Positions 21,579-32,854 of a stretch of DNA of 34,764 nt are shown piece after piece. The notes under the pieces are model-generated. The model ran no database searches, was not told where the DNA came from, and worked only from the letters and a program-made list of their open reading frames with translations. The stretch is from Neomoorella stamsii (GTDB lineage Bacteria > Bacillota > DSM-521 > Neomoorellales > Neomoorellaceae). Both the position numbers and the translations under genes were made by a program. Location of the stretch: assembly GCF_002995805.1 (NCBI RefSeq), contig NZ_PVXL01000052.1:1-34764 (forward strand). Direction: 5' to 3'. Numbering within the stretch: the stretch's first letter is position 1; the number at the start of each line of letters is the position of its first letter.

Positions 21579-22585
21579 CGGCAGAGCGTTTGCTGGCCGG
21601 GAACCTGCACCGGGAAGACGAAGAACTGGAAGTGAGCTTGCGCCCGCGCCGCCTGGCCGAATATATCGGCCAGGAGCATGTCAAGGAAACATTGAGCATC
21701 TTTATCCAGGCGGCCCGGGAGCGGGGGGAAGCCCTGGATCACGTCCTGCTTTACGGCCCGCCCGGCCTGGGGAAGACCACCCTGGCCGGGATCATTGCCA
21801 ACGAGCTGGGGGTAAGTTTAAGGGTTACCTCGGGGCCGGCCCTGGAACGAGCCGGGGACCTGGCCGCCATTCTTACCAATTTACAGCCCCGGGACGTCCT
21901 CTTTATTGATGAAGTCCACCGCCTGCCCCGCCAGGTGGAGGAGATCCTGTACCCGGCCATGGAAGATTTTGCCCTGGATATTATTCTGGGTAAAGGCCCC
22001 GGCGCCCGCTCCATCCGCCTGGATTTACCCCCTTTTACCCTGGTGGGGGCTACTACCAGGGCCGGGTTGTTGTCTTCGCCTTTAAGGGATCGCTTTGGCA
22101 TTAATTCCCGGCTGGAGTTTTACCGGATAGAGGAGCTGGAGCAAATTATTCTCCGGGCGGCAGCCATCCTGCAGGTAGGTATTGAGCCTGAAGGGGCCAG
22201 GGAGATTGCCTGCCGCGCCCGGGGAACGCCCCGGGTGGCCAACCGCCTGCTGAAAAGGGTGCGGGATTACGCCGAAGTCCGTGCCGGGGGGATAATTACC
22301 AGGGAGGTAGCCAGGGAAGCCTTAGAACTCCTGCAAGTCGACTCCTTAGGCCTGGACAGCTCCGACCGCCGCCTGTTGTTAACCCTCATCAAGAAATTTA
22401 ACGGTGGCCCGGTGGGGCTGGAAACCCTGGCGGCGGCCATCAGCGAAGAGCCGGATACCATAGAGGATGTCTATGAGCCATTTTTGCTCCAGCACGGCTT
22501 TATCCAGCGCAGCCCCCGGGGCCGCATGGCCACACCCAGGGCTTACGAGCACCTGGGGATAACGAGAATGGATAGCCTGTTTTGA
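21575..22585 (+). CDS. ruvB: Holliday-junction branch-migration ATPase RuvB
   Basis: A 336-residue AAA+ motor that drives branch migration with RuvA. Walker A is [12 protein letters not shown], Walker B is LFIDEVHRL, sensor 1 is GATTRAG and the arginine region is SSPLRDRFG. The C-terminal winged helix runs to [12 protein letters not shown]. The start TTG overlaps the ruvA stop (TTGA), with GGAGGT eight bases upstream. It is the third gene of a fully coupled ruvCAB operon. Confidence 0.97.
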   Translation: MTAERLLAGNLHREDEELEVSLRPRRLAEYIGQEHVKETLSIFIQAARERGEALDHVLLYGPPGLGKTTLAGIIANELGVSLRVTSGPALERAGDLAAILTNLQPRDVLFIDEVHRLPRQVEEILYPAMEDFALDIILGKGPGARSIRLDLPPFTLVGATTRAGLLSSPLRDRFGINSRLEFYRIEELEQIILRAAAILQVGIEPEGAREIACRARGTPRVANRLLKRVRDYAEVRAGGIITREVAREALELLQVDSLGLDSSDRRLLLTLIKKFNGGPVGLETLAAAISEEPDTIEDVYEPFLLQHGFIQRSPRGRMATPRAYEHLGITRMDSLF

Positions 22586-22604
22586 AATATGAATGAAAAT
22601 GCCT

Positions 22605-22662
22605 GGCTGGCATTTGTCGGAAGCGAGCGAGACAATGCCAGCCTACGATAGAGTTATTTTCG
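22605..22662. repeat. Hairpin plus dispersed repeat, copy 1
   Basis: GGCTGGCATT (22605-22614) pairs with AATGCCAGCC (22634-22643), extended by GTC/GAC past a one-base bulge. The right arm starts a 26-base segment (22637-22662) that recurs almost unchanged at 27314-27340, again just ahead of a ribosome site. Neither site has a coding role. It may be a small REP-like element. Confidence 0.55.
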
Positions 22663-22675
22663 AAGGAGGACACCA

Positions 22676-22900
22676 ATGGGCGACTGGAGTTTTTTCGGCA
22701 AAATGCTGCTGGGGATGGGGCTGCTAATTGCCCTGATGGGTTTAATCCTCCTTGGGATGGGTAAACTCTTTTCCTTCGGGCGCCTGCCGGGGGACATTTA
22801 CATCCAGAAGGGCAACTTCACCTTCTATTTCCCCTTACTGAGTTCCCTCCTCTTAAGCCTCATCCTCACCATCGTCTTAAACTTAATCTTCCGCCGTTAG
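22676..22900 (+). CDS. DUF2905 small membrane protein
   Basis: A 74-residue protein with two membrane helices (MLLGMGLLIALMGLILLGMG and FPLLSSLLLSLILTIVLNLI) joined by GRLPGDIYIQKGNFTFYFP, the conserved DUF2905 loop. The function is unknown. In Firmicutes the gene commonly sits next to ruvB and queA, as here. GAAGGAGG lies 7 bases before the ATG. Confidence 0.88.
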   Translation: MGDWSFFGKMLLGMGLLIALMGLILLGMGKLFSFGRLPGDIYIQKGNFTFYFPLLSSLLLSLILTIVLNLIFRR

Positions 22901-22958
22901 CCTCCAGTAGTCGGAAAACGTCAAGGCCTTACGAATACTATGAGAGGTGAGGCTAAAA

Positions 22959-23681
22959 GTGCCACCGGAAGCAGACCCCAACCAGTTACTGCTTCAGGCG
23001 AGGAACGGGGATGCCGGGGCCAGGGAGGAATTAATCCGCCGCTTTACACCCTTTATCCTGGCCGTCGTTTCCAGGGCAACAGGTCATTTTATCCGCCTGG
23101 GGGAAGATGACGAGGCTAGCGTCGGCCTGATGGCCTTTAACGAAGCCATCGATAGTTTCCGCCCGGGCGGTGGCTCCAACTTTTTAACCCTGGCCGAGAC
23201 CATTATCCGCCGCCGTTTAGTTGACTATTTTCGCCGGGAAGGGCGGCACCGGCGGGTACTATCCTTACAGGCCCTGGAGAACGAAACGGCAGCCACCGTC
23301 GATCCCCTGGGCGGAGAAGAGATAAACCTGGTCAACGAACTAGCCGACCGGCGCCGGGAAATAGAGCGCTACCGGGAAGAACTGGCTGAGTTTGGCATAA
23401 CCTTCAAGGACCTGGTCAAGGCCAGCCCCCAGCACCGGGACGCCCGTGACCGAGCCCTGGCAGCCGCCCGGGTAGTGGCAGCCAACCCCCTCTTCAGCCA
23501 GTACCTCCGGGAACGCAAAGCTTTGCCCCTGAAAGCCCTGGTAAAATCCATGGAAACCAGCCGCAAAACCCTGGAGCGCCACCGCAAATATATTATCGCC
23601 GCAGCACTCATGCTGATGGGCGATTATGAATACCTGGCAGACTACATAGGTCAAAGCAAAAGGGGTGGTCAGGATGCTTGA
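22959..23681 (+). CDS. sigI: RNA polymerase sigma factor SigI
   Basis: A sigma-70-like factor of 240 residues. Region 2 is LLLQARNGDAGAREELIRRF, then SVGLMAFNEAIDSFRPGGGSNFLTLAETIIRRRLVDYFRR (split here: SVGLMAFNEAIDSF and ETIIRRRLVDYF). The C-terminal part has the SigI domain with ALVKSMETSRKTLERHRKYI as DNA-contacting helix and the MLMGDYEYLADYI tail. SigI responds to heat in Bacillus and to polysaccharides in cellulolytic Clostridia, under control of RsgI. GTG at 22959 follows GAGAGGTGAGG; an upstream GTG at 22947 lies inside that site. It overlaps rsgI by 8 bases. No SigI-type autoregulated promoter was recognised. Confidence 0.9.
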   Translation: MPPEADPNQLLLQARNGDAGAREELIRRFTPFILAVVSRATGHFIRLGEDDEASVGLMAFNEAIDSFRPGGGSNFLTLAETIIRRRLVDYFRREGRHRRVLSLQALENETAATVDPLGGEEINLVNELADRRREIERYREELAEFGITFKDLVKASPQHRDARDRALAAARVVAANPLFSQYLRERKALPLKALVKSMETSRKTLERHRKYIIAAALMLMGDYEYLADYIGQSKRGGQDA

Positions 23682-24828
23682 CGCTGAGCGGGGGCTGGTG
23701 GTGGCCAGGCAGGGAAATGAGGTTATTGTTTTGACCCCTGAGGGGGAGTGGCGCACCCTCCACCTGACCGGCCTGCTGCCAGAAGTAGGGGAAGAGGTAA
23801 TGTTGCCCCTGGTTAAAAAGAGGCCCCCCTGGCAGGCTATGATGGCAGCAGCGGCAGTAATCTTATTGCTTTTTCTGGCCCTCCCCCTGGCACGCCGGGC
23901 CATGGCGCCGCCAACCCCCGGTCAACTGGCCTTTTATATTAATATCGACATCAATCCTAGCATTGAACTGGCGGTGGATGACCGGGAAAGGGTGCTCAGT
24001 GCCCGGGGATTAAATAGCGATGGGGAAAAGTTGCTGGCTGGCGTTGCCCTTAAAGATGAAAAAGCAGCTATCGCTATCCAGGTCCTGACCAGGGAAGCCG
24101 TGCGCCAGGGTTACTATCTGCCCGACCGCCAGGGAGCCATGGTGGTAACAGTGATCCCTGCTGCCGGTGCCGGCCAGGAAAAACTGGCAGCCGGCGATGA
24201 ACTGGGCCAGAAGTTAACCCGCGAGGCCCGGAATGTCCTGCAACAGGCCCGGGTCCAGGCGGTAGTGGAGGCGGCTACCGTCCAGCCGGAAATCCGCCAG
24301 CACGCTGAAGCCACCGGCCTGTCGGCGGGGAAATACAGCATCCTCCTGGAAGCCCTCGATGCTGGACTCCCGGTTACGGCGGCTGACCTGCAAAAAGATA
24401 GCCTGGCCAGGGTCCTGGCGAGGTTTGACACTAACTGGGAGCAGTTATTGCAAAAGCTGCAGCAGGATAAAGACCTTTTGCAGAAGGAGCAGCAGCTGGG
24501 CCCAACCCTCAAGAGAGCCCTGGGGCAACAGGTTGCAGGTGGTAATAGTTATGACAACCAGCGTGGCAACGACCGGGGCCCGCGTGAGAAGGCGGAAAAT
24601 ATTGCCGGTAATCAAGACCGGCCGGGGCAGTCATCTAACCGTAACGAACTTGAGGTTGCCCCGGGTAATAAAGGGACCAGAGTTGAGGTGTTCACTGAGA
24701 AGGGGAGGAGCGGTACCCCTGGAATTCCAGGGGAATCTTTACGGCCCGGCCATAACCAGGTAGATCGGGTAGATAGCGGTAAAGGGGAGAAGAAAAATTG
24801 GGAAATAAAATCTTCCCGCAAGGACTAG
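23674..24828 (+). CDS. rsgI: Anti-sigma factor RsgI
   Basis: A 384-residue one-pass membrane protein. The N-terminal 50 residues form the RsgI anti-sigma domain that binds SigI (GLVVARQGNEVIVLTPEGEW). One helix follows (MMAAAAVILLLFLALPLARR). The outside part starts with the conserved YINIDINPSIELAVDD and GLNSDGEKLL block, then is helical and Gln/Lys-rich, ending in a low-complexity polar tail. No carbohydrate-binding module is seen, unlike the clostridial biomass sensors, so this is the basic form. ATG 23674 follows AGGGGTGG and overlaps sigI by 8 bases; the tail overlaps the spoIID-like gene by 31 bases. Confidence 0.9.
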   Translation: MLDAERGLVVARQGNEVIVLTPEGEWRTLHLTGLLPEVGEEVMLPLVKKRPPWQAMMAAAAVILLLFLALPLARRAMAPPTPGQLAFYINIDINPSIELAVDDRERVLSARGLNSDGEKLLAGVALKDEKAAIAIQVLTREAVRQGYYLPDRQGAMVVTVIPAAGAGQEKLAAGDELGQKLTREARNVLQQARVQAVVEAATVQPEIRQHAEATGLSAGKYSILLEALDAGLPVTAADLQKDSLARVLARFDTNWEQLLQKLQQDKDLLQKEQQLGPTLKRALGQQVAGGNSYDNQRGNDRGPREKAENIAGNQDRPGQSSNRNELEVAPGNKGTRVEVFTEKGRSGTPGIPGESLRPGHNQVDRVDSGKGEKKNWEIKSSRKD

Positions 24829-26249
24829 CGGTTGCTCTCCTGGCTGCTTTGCTCCTGGTTTTGGCAACGATACCGGCAGGTGCCGTCTCTAAAGGGGACA
24901 TACCAGTAATCCGGGTCTTGCTCGATGGCGAACTGGAGCAGGTGGACTTCCAGGTTGAACAGGGGAGTTACCAGTTAATTGATGGCCATAGCGGTAAGGA
25001 AATCAGCCCGGTAAAGGCGGGAGAAAAGTGGACGGTGAAAAAAAACGGCGCTGATTGGCAATTAAGCCGGGAGAGTACGCCGCTGCCGGGTACCTTCGGC
25101 GGTCCTATCCAGCTTAAGGCCAGGGACGCTGGGACTTTAAATCTCTTCCGCTACCAGGGGCAGCGTTACCGGGGCAGCTTAAATATTCTCAAGGGGGACA
25201 ATGGCCTGATGGCCATCAATACCCTGGACCTGGAGCAATACCTCTACGGCGTGGTGGGCAGGGAAATGCCGGCCAGTGCCGGCCTGGAGGCCCTCAAGGC
25301 CCAGGCTGTGATTGCCCGCTCCTACGCCGTCACCAGGTTGAAACCAGCCGCCCTATATGATGTCACCGATGATACCATGACGCAGGTCTATGGCGGTTAT
25401 GAAGCCGAGGTCAACTATGGTCCTTATCGCGATAAAGTCATTCAAGCCGTTGATGCCACCCGCGGGCTAGTAATTTACTATGACGGCAAGGTTATCGAGG
25501 CCTACTTTCATGCTAATGCCGGCGGCTATACCGAGGACAGCGAGAATGTCTGGAGCAATCCCCTGCCCTACCTGCGCGGGGTACCTTCACCGGAGGATGA
25601 GTGGGCTTTAAGGTATCCCCACCAGGCGGCCAACGGCTGGCCGGCCAACAATTATTCCTGGACCATAACCCTGACCCGGCAGCAGGTCCAGGAAAAAGTT
25701 AATGCCTGGCTGGCCGAGCAGGGCCAGGGGGCAAGTGGGGATGTTGTTGACCTGGTTCTTTCCCGCCTGCGCAGGGACGAACAGGGGGAAACGGTGTCCG
25801 GCCGGGTCACCAGGATGGATATCCGCACGACCACAGGAACGGCATCTGCCTTCCGGGATGGGATACGGGCCGTTTTCGGCCGGGATGTTCTGAAGAGCAC
25901 TTTATTTAACGTGCAGATGGATTCTACAGTCCACATCGTCGACGGCTCCGGCGGGCAGCGTGCCGTGAATTACGGTGCCGAACTGGTGGCCCTGGGAGCC
26001 GGCGGGGTGATGAATGCCCCCAACGGCGCCGCCGGGGAGTATATGGTAGCCGGCCGGGATGGTACTCGCAGCGTACCGAAGATGTTCCGCCAGGTAGTTT
26101 TCCAGGGTCAGGGCAACGGCCATGGCTTAGGCTTAAGCCAGTGGGGCGCCATGGGGATGGCGGAAAAAGGGTATACTTACCAGCAAATTATTGAACACTA
26201 TTATAACCAGGACCGCTTTGACGGCCGCTTAAAGATTGCTCCGCTGTAA
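24798..26249 (+). CDS. SpoIID/LytB-domain protein
   Basis: A 483-residue secreted or anchored protein: signal peptide (LAVALLAALLLVLATIPAGA), a variable N-terminal part, then the SpoIID domain with LDLEQYLYGVVGREMPAS, LKAQAVIARSYAV, YFHANAGGYTEDSENVW, the SpoIID amidase-enhancer segment and the C-terminal GQGNGHGLGLSQWGAMGMAEKGY. SpoIID itself is a lytic transglycosylase needed for engulfment, acting on peptides-stripped glycan; the catalytic Glu is probably in VVGREMP. This may be a paralogue, since the main spoIID usually sits near spoIIQ-like genes. TTG start, GGGGAGA seven bases upstream, and overlap with rsgI suggest SigI-linked wall remodelling. Confidence 0.85.
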   Translation: MGNKIFPQGLAVALLAALLLVLATIPAGAVSKGDIPVIRVLLDGELEQVDFQVEQGSYQLIDGHSGKEISPVKAGEKWTVKKNGADWQLSRESTPLPGTFGGPIQLKARDAGTLNLFRYQGQRYRGSLNILKGDNGLMAINTLDLEQYLYGVVGREMPASAGLEALKAQAVIARSYAVTRLKPAALYDVTDDTMTQVYGGYEAEVNYGPYRDKVIQAVDATRGLVIYYDGKVIEAYFHANAGGYTEDSENVWSNPLPYLRGVPSPEDEWALRYPHQAANGWPANNYSWTITLTRQQVQEKVNAWLAEQGQGASGDVVDLVLSRLRRDEQGETVSGRVTRMDIRTTTGTASAFRDGIRAVFGRDVLKSTLFNVQMDSTVHIVDGSGGQRAVNYGAELVALGAGGVMNAPNGAAGEYMVAGRDGTRSVPKMFRQVVFQGQGNGHGLGLSQWGAMGMAEKGYTYQQIIEHYYNQDRFDGRLKIAPL

Positions 26250-26274
26250 ACATAGCAGTAGGTGAGAGATTGAT

Positions 26275-28490
<2,216 letters not shown>

Positions 28491-28496
28491 AGGGGG

Positions 28497-28517
28497 GCAG
28501 GTATTATCCATACCTGC
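28497..28517 (+). terminator. Hairpin between tgt and yajC
   Basis: GCAGGTAT-tatcc-ATACCTGC, a perfect 8-bp stem without a T-run. It may attenuate or set the RNA end between the two genes. Confidence 0.4.
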
Positions 28518-28570
28518 GTCGAATGTTAAGGAGTTAAAGACCAAATTAAAGCAAGGATGGTGGTTGTTTC

Positions 28571-28840
28571 ATGCAGCAATGGGCGGGAACCATTTTTTAC
28601 ATGCTGATCTTCTTTGGGATCCTCTATTTCCTGATGATCCGGCCACAGCAAAAGCAACAAAAAAGGCGCCAGGAAATGCTGAACAGCTTGAAGGTGGACG
28701 ACCGGGTGGTCCTGGCTGGCGGGTTGCATGGCCGGATAACAAAAATCAAAGATAGAACCTTGATGGTCCGCATTGCCGATAGGGTTGAGGTCGAGGTGGA
28801 CAAGGGCGGGGTAGCCTATGTGCCGGGACAGGAGGAATAA
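28571..28840 (+). CDS. yajC: Preprotein translocase subunit YajC
   Basis: An 89-residue protein with one N-terminal membrane helix (FYMLIFFGILYFLMIRPQQKQQK, key part FGILYFLMIRPQQK) and the small cytoplasmic domain LKVDDRVVLAGGLHGRI. It is an accessory subunit of the Sec holotranslocon with SecD and SecF, encoded 800 bases downstream. AAGGATGG lies 10 bases before the ATG. Confidence 0.95.
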   Translation: MQQWAGTIFYMLIFFGILYFLMIRPQQKQQKRRQEMLNSLKVDDRVVLAGGLHGRITKIKDRTLMVRIADRVEVEVDKGGVAYVPGQEE

Positions 28841-28846
28841 TCAGGC

Positions 28847-29512
28847 TTGGCGCCAGTGACCCTGGAAGATGTTAAAAAGGATCCCGAGGTAGAAGAGCTT
28901 ATTGTTAAAGGTAATGAACACCTGGGAGCCATGGGTTTTACCGAACACAGCCACCGCCATTTGAGCCTGGTGGCCAAGATCAGCTATAACGTACTGGAAC
29001 ACCTGGGTTATGACCGGAGGGTAGCCGAACTGGCGGCCATAGCCGGGTACCTGCATGATATCGGTAACGTTATTAGCCGGCAAGATCACGGCCAGACAGG
29101 GGCCTTGCTGGCTTACCGCATTTTGACCCGCTTGGGTATGCCTACCGTTGAGGTAGCTACCATTATGGGCGCCATCGGTAACCATGAAGAAGAATATGGC
29201 CAGGCCGTCAATACCGTAGGTGCGGCCCTCATCCTGGCGGATAAATCCGATGTCCACCGCTCCCGGGTGCGCAATAGTGATATCAGCACCTTTGATATCC
29301 ACGACCGGGTCAATTACGCCGTCCAGCACTCTTTTTTACGGGTAGATGCTTCCAGGCGTACCATTACCCTGGAACTGACCATTGACCTCTCCATCAGCAC
29401 ACCCATGGAGTATTTTGAAATCTTCCTGATGCGGATGATGATGTGCCGGCGGGCCGCTGATTTCCTCGACTGCCATTTTGGACTGGTGGTGAACGAGGCC
29501 CGGCTCCTGTGA
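28847..29512 (+). CDS. HD-domain phosphohydrolase
   Basis: A 221-residue protein with a metal-binding HD site in order: HSHRHLSLV, GYLHDIGNV (His-Asp), IGNHEEEYG and ILADKSDVHRSR. The C-terminal third (TIDLSISTPMEYFEIFLMRMM) is not typical of YqeK or HD-GYP proteins. The substrate may be a nucleotide but is unknown. The same gene is found between yajC and secD in related Firmicutes, hinting at a link to export or merely conserved order. TTG start, with GGAGGA ten bases upstream, six bases after yajC. Confidence 0.8.
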   Translation: MAPVTLEDVKKDPEVEELIVKGNEHLGAMGFTEHSHRHLSLVAKISYNVLEHLGYDRRVAELAAIAGYLHDIGNVISRQDHGQTGALLAYRILTRLGMPTVEVATIMGAIGNHEEEYGQAVNTVGAALILADKSDVHRSRVRNSDISTFDIHDRVNYAVQHSFLRVDASRRTITLELTIDLSISTPMEYFEIFLMRMMMCRRAADFLDCHFGLVVNEARLL

Positions 29513-29548
29513 ATTAGAAAAAACTGGTGCGGGTGGTATTTGCAGCAA

Positions 29549-29578
29549 TTGACGGGCAACTCCGGCTGGAGTTATAAT
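29549..29578 (+). promoter_or_regulatory. Sigma-A promoter of secDF
   Basis: TTGACG (29549-29554), an 18-base spacer and TATAAT (29573-29578), 44 bases before the chosen secD start. Confidence 0.8.
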
Positions 29579-29621
29579 AGGTTGTCTGCAGTTGCATTCT
29601 GTCAAGGGAGGCAGGAGAGTT

Positions 29622-30908
29622 TTGGCAGGGGGGAAAGGAGCAGGCGGCTTCTTTAAGCTCGCCATTGTTTTTATCGCCATCCTGGCGCTAGGCATAGGGG
29701 CCTTTCAGCCTTTAATACGGGCCATGAAACTGGGCCTGGACTTGCGCGGCGGTGTTTATATTCTCGTCCAGGCCCAGAGCACAGCGGAACACGCGGTGAC
29801 CAATGAGGACATGGTCGCCCTGGAACGGGTTATGCGCGACCGGGTCGACCAGCTGGGGATAGCTGAACCGGTGATCCAGCGGGAAGGCAGTGACCGCCTG
29901 ATTATCCAGCTGGCCGGGTATGATAACCCGGAAGAGGCCGTTAAAATGATCGGCAAGACGGCCCAACTGGAGTTCCGCACCAGTGACGGCCAGGTTGTGG
30001 TCACCGGAAAAGACTTGAAGGACGCTAAAGCTGTGATAGACCAGCAGAGCCGGGAACCGGAAATCACCCTGAAATTTAATGCCGAGGGCACCAAAAAGTT
30101 TGCCGAAATAACCCAGAAGCTGGTCAGCAGCTACAGCTCGGGTGACCCCAAGCGGCATATAGCCATTTATCTGGATGATGATTTACTCACCAACCCCCAC
30201 GTAGATGAAGCCATTCCCAGCGGCGAGGCAGTCATCAGGGGCGGCTTTGCTTCCTTCCAGGAGGCAGCCGACCTGGCAGCCCTCTTACGCGGCGGCGCCC
30301 TGCCGGTACCGGTACAGATTATTGAGCGCCGGGCAGTAGGCCCGACCCTGGGAGCGGATTCCCTGGCCAGGAGCAAGACGGCCGTCATCGTTGGCCTGGC
30401 CTTAATCGCCTTGTTTATGCTCGTTGTTTACCGCCTGCCGGGATTGGTGGCCAATTTGTCCCTGATTGTTTACAGCCTTATAGTCCTGGGGGTCCTGTGG
30501 GCTTTAAAGGCTACCCTGACGCTACCGGGCATAGCCGGCCTCTTGCTGTCGGTGGGTATGGCCGTTGACGCCAATATCATTATCTACGAGCGCCTCAAAG
30601 AAGAATTGCGCAACGGAAAGACTTTGCGGGCAGCCATTGATGCCGGCTTTAAGCGGGCCTTTACCACCATCTTTGACGCCAACGCCACAACGGTACTGGC
30701 GGCACTGGTCCTTTACTTCCTGGGCAGCGGCACGGTACGCGGTTTTGCCGTCACCCTCTCTTTAGGTATTGTCGCCAGCATGTTCACGGCCATAACCCTG
30801 ACGCGTTTCCTCTTACACCTGGTCATTGGCGTACCGGCCTTCCACAAACTGTGGCTCTATGGGGTTAAAGAAGGGCAAATTCCGGTAGCGGCGAGGGGTG
30901 AGATTTAA
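29622..30908 (+). CDS. secD: Protein-export membrane protein SecD
   Basis: A 428-residue RND-type subunit using proton motive force to assist SecYEG export. One N-terminal helix, the D1 motif LGLDLRGGVYILVQ, the periplasm-side P1 domain, then five C-terminal helices with GADSLARSKTAVIVGL, SVGMAVDANIIIYERLKEE (conserved Asp) and GSGTVRGFAVTLSLGI. TTG at 29622 follows GGAGGCAGGAG; the upstream TTG at 29592 precedes that site and lies too close to the promoter. Ends in TAATG shared with secF. Confidence 0.95.
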   Translation: MAGGKGAGGFFKLAIVFIAILALGIGAFQPLIRAMKLGLDLRGGVYILVQAQSTAEHAVTNEDMVALERVMRDRVDQLGIAEPVIQREGSDRLIIQLAGYDNPEEAVKMIGKTAQLEFRTSDGQVVVTGKDLKDAKAVIDQQSREPEITLKFNAEGTKKFAEITQKLVSSYSSGDPKRHIAIYLDDDLLTNPHVDEAIPSGEAVIRGGFASFQEAADLAALLRGGALPVPVQIIERRAVGPTLGADSLARSKTAVIVGLALIALFMLVVYRLPGLVANLSLIVYSLIVLGVLWALKATLTLPGIAGLLLSVGMAVDANIIIYERLKEELRNGKTLRAAIDAGFKRAFTTIFDANATTVLAALVLYFLGSGTVRGFAVTLSLGIVASMFTAITLTRFLLHLVIGVPAFHKLWLYGVKEGQIPVAARGEI

Positions 30909-31843
30909 TGAACTTCAATTTTAACTTTGTCGGCAGGCGCAAGTGGTGGTATGCCCTTTCGCTGCTTATAATCATCCCGGGTCTTATAGCCATGGTCCTG
31001 AACTGGCCATCCCCCCTAAATTTTGGTATTGATTTCACCGGTGGGAATATTATCCAGGTCCAGTTCCAGCAACCGGTTAATGCCAACCAGGTCCGGGAGG
31101 TTCTCGGCGGTCTCAACCTGGGTAACAGCTCCATCCAGGCAGCGGGCAATAATGAGTTTCTGATCCGGACAACAGAACTCAATGAAGAGCAAACCGACCA
31201 GGTTATTGGTGCCTTGCGCGATAAACTGGGGCAGCTGGATTTAAAGCGTAACGAAAAGGTCGGCGCTACCATCGGCCGGGAACTGACCATTAAAGGTATC
31301 GAAGCCATGGCCATTGCCTGGGTCTTGATGATTATCTATATTACAATCCGCTTTGAATTTTTATCTGGGCTCGCGGCAATCCTGGCCCTGATTCACGACG
31401 TGCTGGTGACCATCGGTTTTTTTGCCATTTTCCGCTGGGAAGTGGACAGCACCTTTGTGGCGGCCATCCTTACCATTATCGGTTATTCTATAAATGATAC
31501 CATTGTTATTTTTGACCGCATCCGGGAAAACTTACGGCTGCGCAAAAAGGAATCTATGGAGGAACTGGTCAATCGCAGTATTAACCAGACCCTGACCCGG
31601 TCTATTAATACCGTCCTGACGGTCGTCATCGCCCTGCTGGCTTTGATGCTCCTGGGCGGTGAGACCACCAGGACCTTTGCCCTGGCCATGCTCATCGGTA
31701 CCATCAGCGGTGCCTACTCATCAATCTTTACCGCCAGCCCCTTATGGATCGATTTTCGTAAACTTAGCCGGGAACGCCACCGGCAGGCGGCAGTAACCAA
31801 GGCAGCGACCAAAGCCAAGACGCGCAAGGCTACTTCCCATTAG
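30908..31843 (+). CDS. secF: Protein-export membrane protein SecF
   Basis: A 311-residue partner of SecD with the family start FNFVGRRKWWYALSLLIIIP, LNFGIDFTGGNIIQV, AALTIIGYSINDTIVIFDR-type helix 4 (here ILTIIGYSINDTIVIFDRIR) and SRSINTVLTV-type helix 5 (TRSINTVLTVVIALLALMLL). Six membrane helices are expected. The C-terminal tail is rich in Lys/Ala. ATG shares its A with the secD stop. Confidence 0.96.
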   Translation: MNFNFNFVGRRKWWYALSLLIIIPGLIAMVLNWPSPLNFGIDFTGGNIIQVQFQQPVNANQVREVLGGLNLGNSSIQAAGNNEFLIRTTELNEEQTDQVIGALRDKLGQLDLKRNEKVGATIGRELTIKGIEAMAIAWVLMIIYITIRFEFLSGLAAILALIHDVLVTIGFFAIFRWEVDSTFVAAILTIIGYSINDTIVIFDRIRENLRLRKKESMEELVNRSINQTLTRSINTVLTVVIALLALMLLGGETTRTFALAMLIGTISGAYSSIFTASPLWIDFRKLSRERHRQAAVTKAATKAKTRKATSH

Positions 31844-31871
31844 AGTTAGGTTATAAGAGGGCGTACCAGGA

Positions 31872-31907
31872 GATAGCCTGCAGGAGGTTTGCAGGCTATC
31901 TTTTATT
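31872..31907 (+). terminator. Terminator of secDF
   Basis: GATAGCCTGC (31872-31881) pairs with GCAGGCTATC (31891-31900), then TTTTATT. Confidence 0.9.
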
Positions 31908-31968
31908 ATGTGCGCCCGCCATGGCCAGTGATCGAATGTTATAGTGAGCCTGTCCGTACAGTCAAAAA

Positions 31969-32006
31969 CCACCTTACTCTTTCATGAAGAATAAGGTGGC
32001 TTTTTT
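31969..32006 (+). terminator. Second terminator downstream of secDF
   Basis: CCACCTTA (31969-31976) pairs with TAAGGTGG (31992-31999), with inner TCTT/AGA pairing, then CTTTTTT. The 60 bases between the two terminators hold no gene I can see; this may be the end of a lost gene. Confidence 0.85.
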
Positions 32007-32105
32007 GCGTTTTCCAACCAAGTGAAGAAATAATATTCTTGTCCTCACATTATGATAGCGGCTTCAGAACTGTTTTCGTAACTAAAAATTGCAGAGTGGT
32101 ACAGG

Positions 32106-32134
32106 TTGACAGGTGACAATCTAAGTTATAATAT
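32106..32134 (+). promoter_or_regulatory. Promoter of the BusR-type operon
   Basis: TTGACA (32106-32111) followed by TATAAT at 32127 (15-base spacer) or TAATAT at 32129-32134 (17-base spacer). A direct repeat AGGTTGAC/AGGTGACA covers the -35. No clean palindromic BusR operator is visible. Confidence 0.7.
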
Positions 32135-32161
32135 AGAGTTGGCGATAAGGAGAGACTAAAA

Positions 32162-32806
32162 ATGCACCATACAAATAGCGAAGAACTGGCCCGTTATGAA
32201 CAAATCGCGCTAATGATTGCCGGCGAGATTCTCCGTGGAACTTACAGCGAAGGTGAAAGAGTATCGGGACGCACTATTTTAGCCGGGCAGTATGGAGTTT
32301 CGCCAGAAACAGTAAGAAAGGCCCTGGCGCTTCTGCAGGCGCGACAGGTGGTTGAAGTAGTTCCAGGGAGTGGGGTAATTATCCTTTCCCGTCAGGCCGC
32401 CCGGGACTTTATCGAGGATTTTCACGAACACAACTCCCTTGAGGTCTTGGAGCGCCGGCTGGATACCCTTATCAAACAGCGTAACAAGTTAAATGCGGAA
32501 ATCGATAAACTGGTTAAAGAAATTGTGCACTTTAAAACCGGCATGCTCAAAAACATGCAGAATGCTGAAGAGGTCCTGGTTTCACCGGATTCACCCCTTG
32601 TGGGAAAAAGTGTGCAAGAGGCCCAATTGAGGACAGTTACGGGTGTTACCGTTACTGCTGTACGGCGCCGGGGCCGCTGGTACGCCTCTCCGGGGACAGA
32701 GCTTCGATTAAACGCGGGGGACTTGCTCCTGGTGGTGGGAAACCAGAAGGCGGTGGACCGGTTGCGCCAGCTGGCTGAAGGTAAACAAGCGCTTACTGAC
32801 GGTTAA
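32162..32806 (+). CDS. busR: GntR-type regulator with RCK_C domain (BusR-like, c-di-AMP sensor)
   Basis: A 214-residue protein. Residues 8-75 are a GntR winged helix (YEQIALMIAGEILRGTY, VSGRTILAGQYGVSPETVRKAL, VVPGSGVIIL). A coiled coil follows (EVLERRLDTLIKQRNKLNAEI and onward), then a C-terminal RCK_C/TrkA-C domain (VSPDSPLVGKSVQEAQLR, ASPGTELRLNAGDLLLVVGN). This is the BusR layout: in Lactococcus and Streptococcus BusR binds c-di-AMP through RCK_C and represses a glycine-betaine importer. The downstream genes here are such an importer, 48 bases away. Function by family and context; ligand not proven. Confidence 0.85.
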   Translation: MHHTNSEELARYEQIALMIAGEILRGTYSEGERVSGRTILAGQYGVSPETVRKALALLQARQVVEVVPGSGVIILSRQAARDFIEDFHEHNSLEVLERRLDTLIKQRNKLNAEIDKLVKEIVHFKTGMLKNMQNAEEVLVSPDSPLVGKSVQEAQLRTVTGVTVTAVRRRGRWYASPGTELRLNAGDLLLVVGNQKAVDRLRQLAEGKQALTDG

Positions 32807-32854
32807 TACCAGGCGTTCTTTAGCCTGAAACAACCCTGTTGAAAGGAGGACGCC

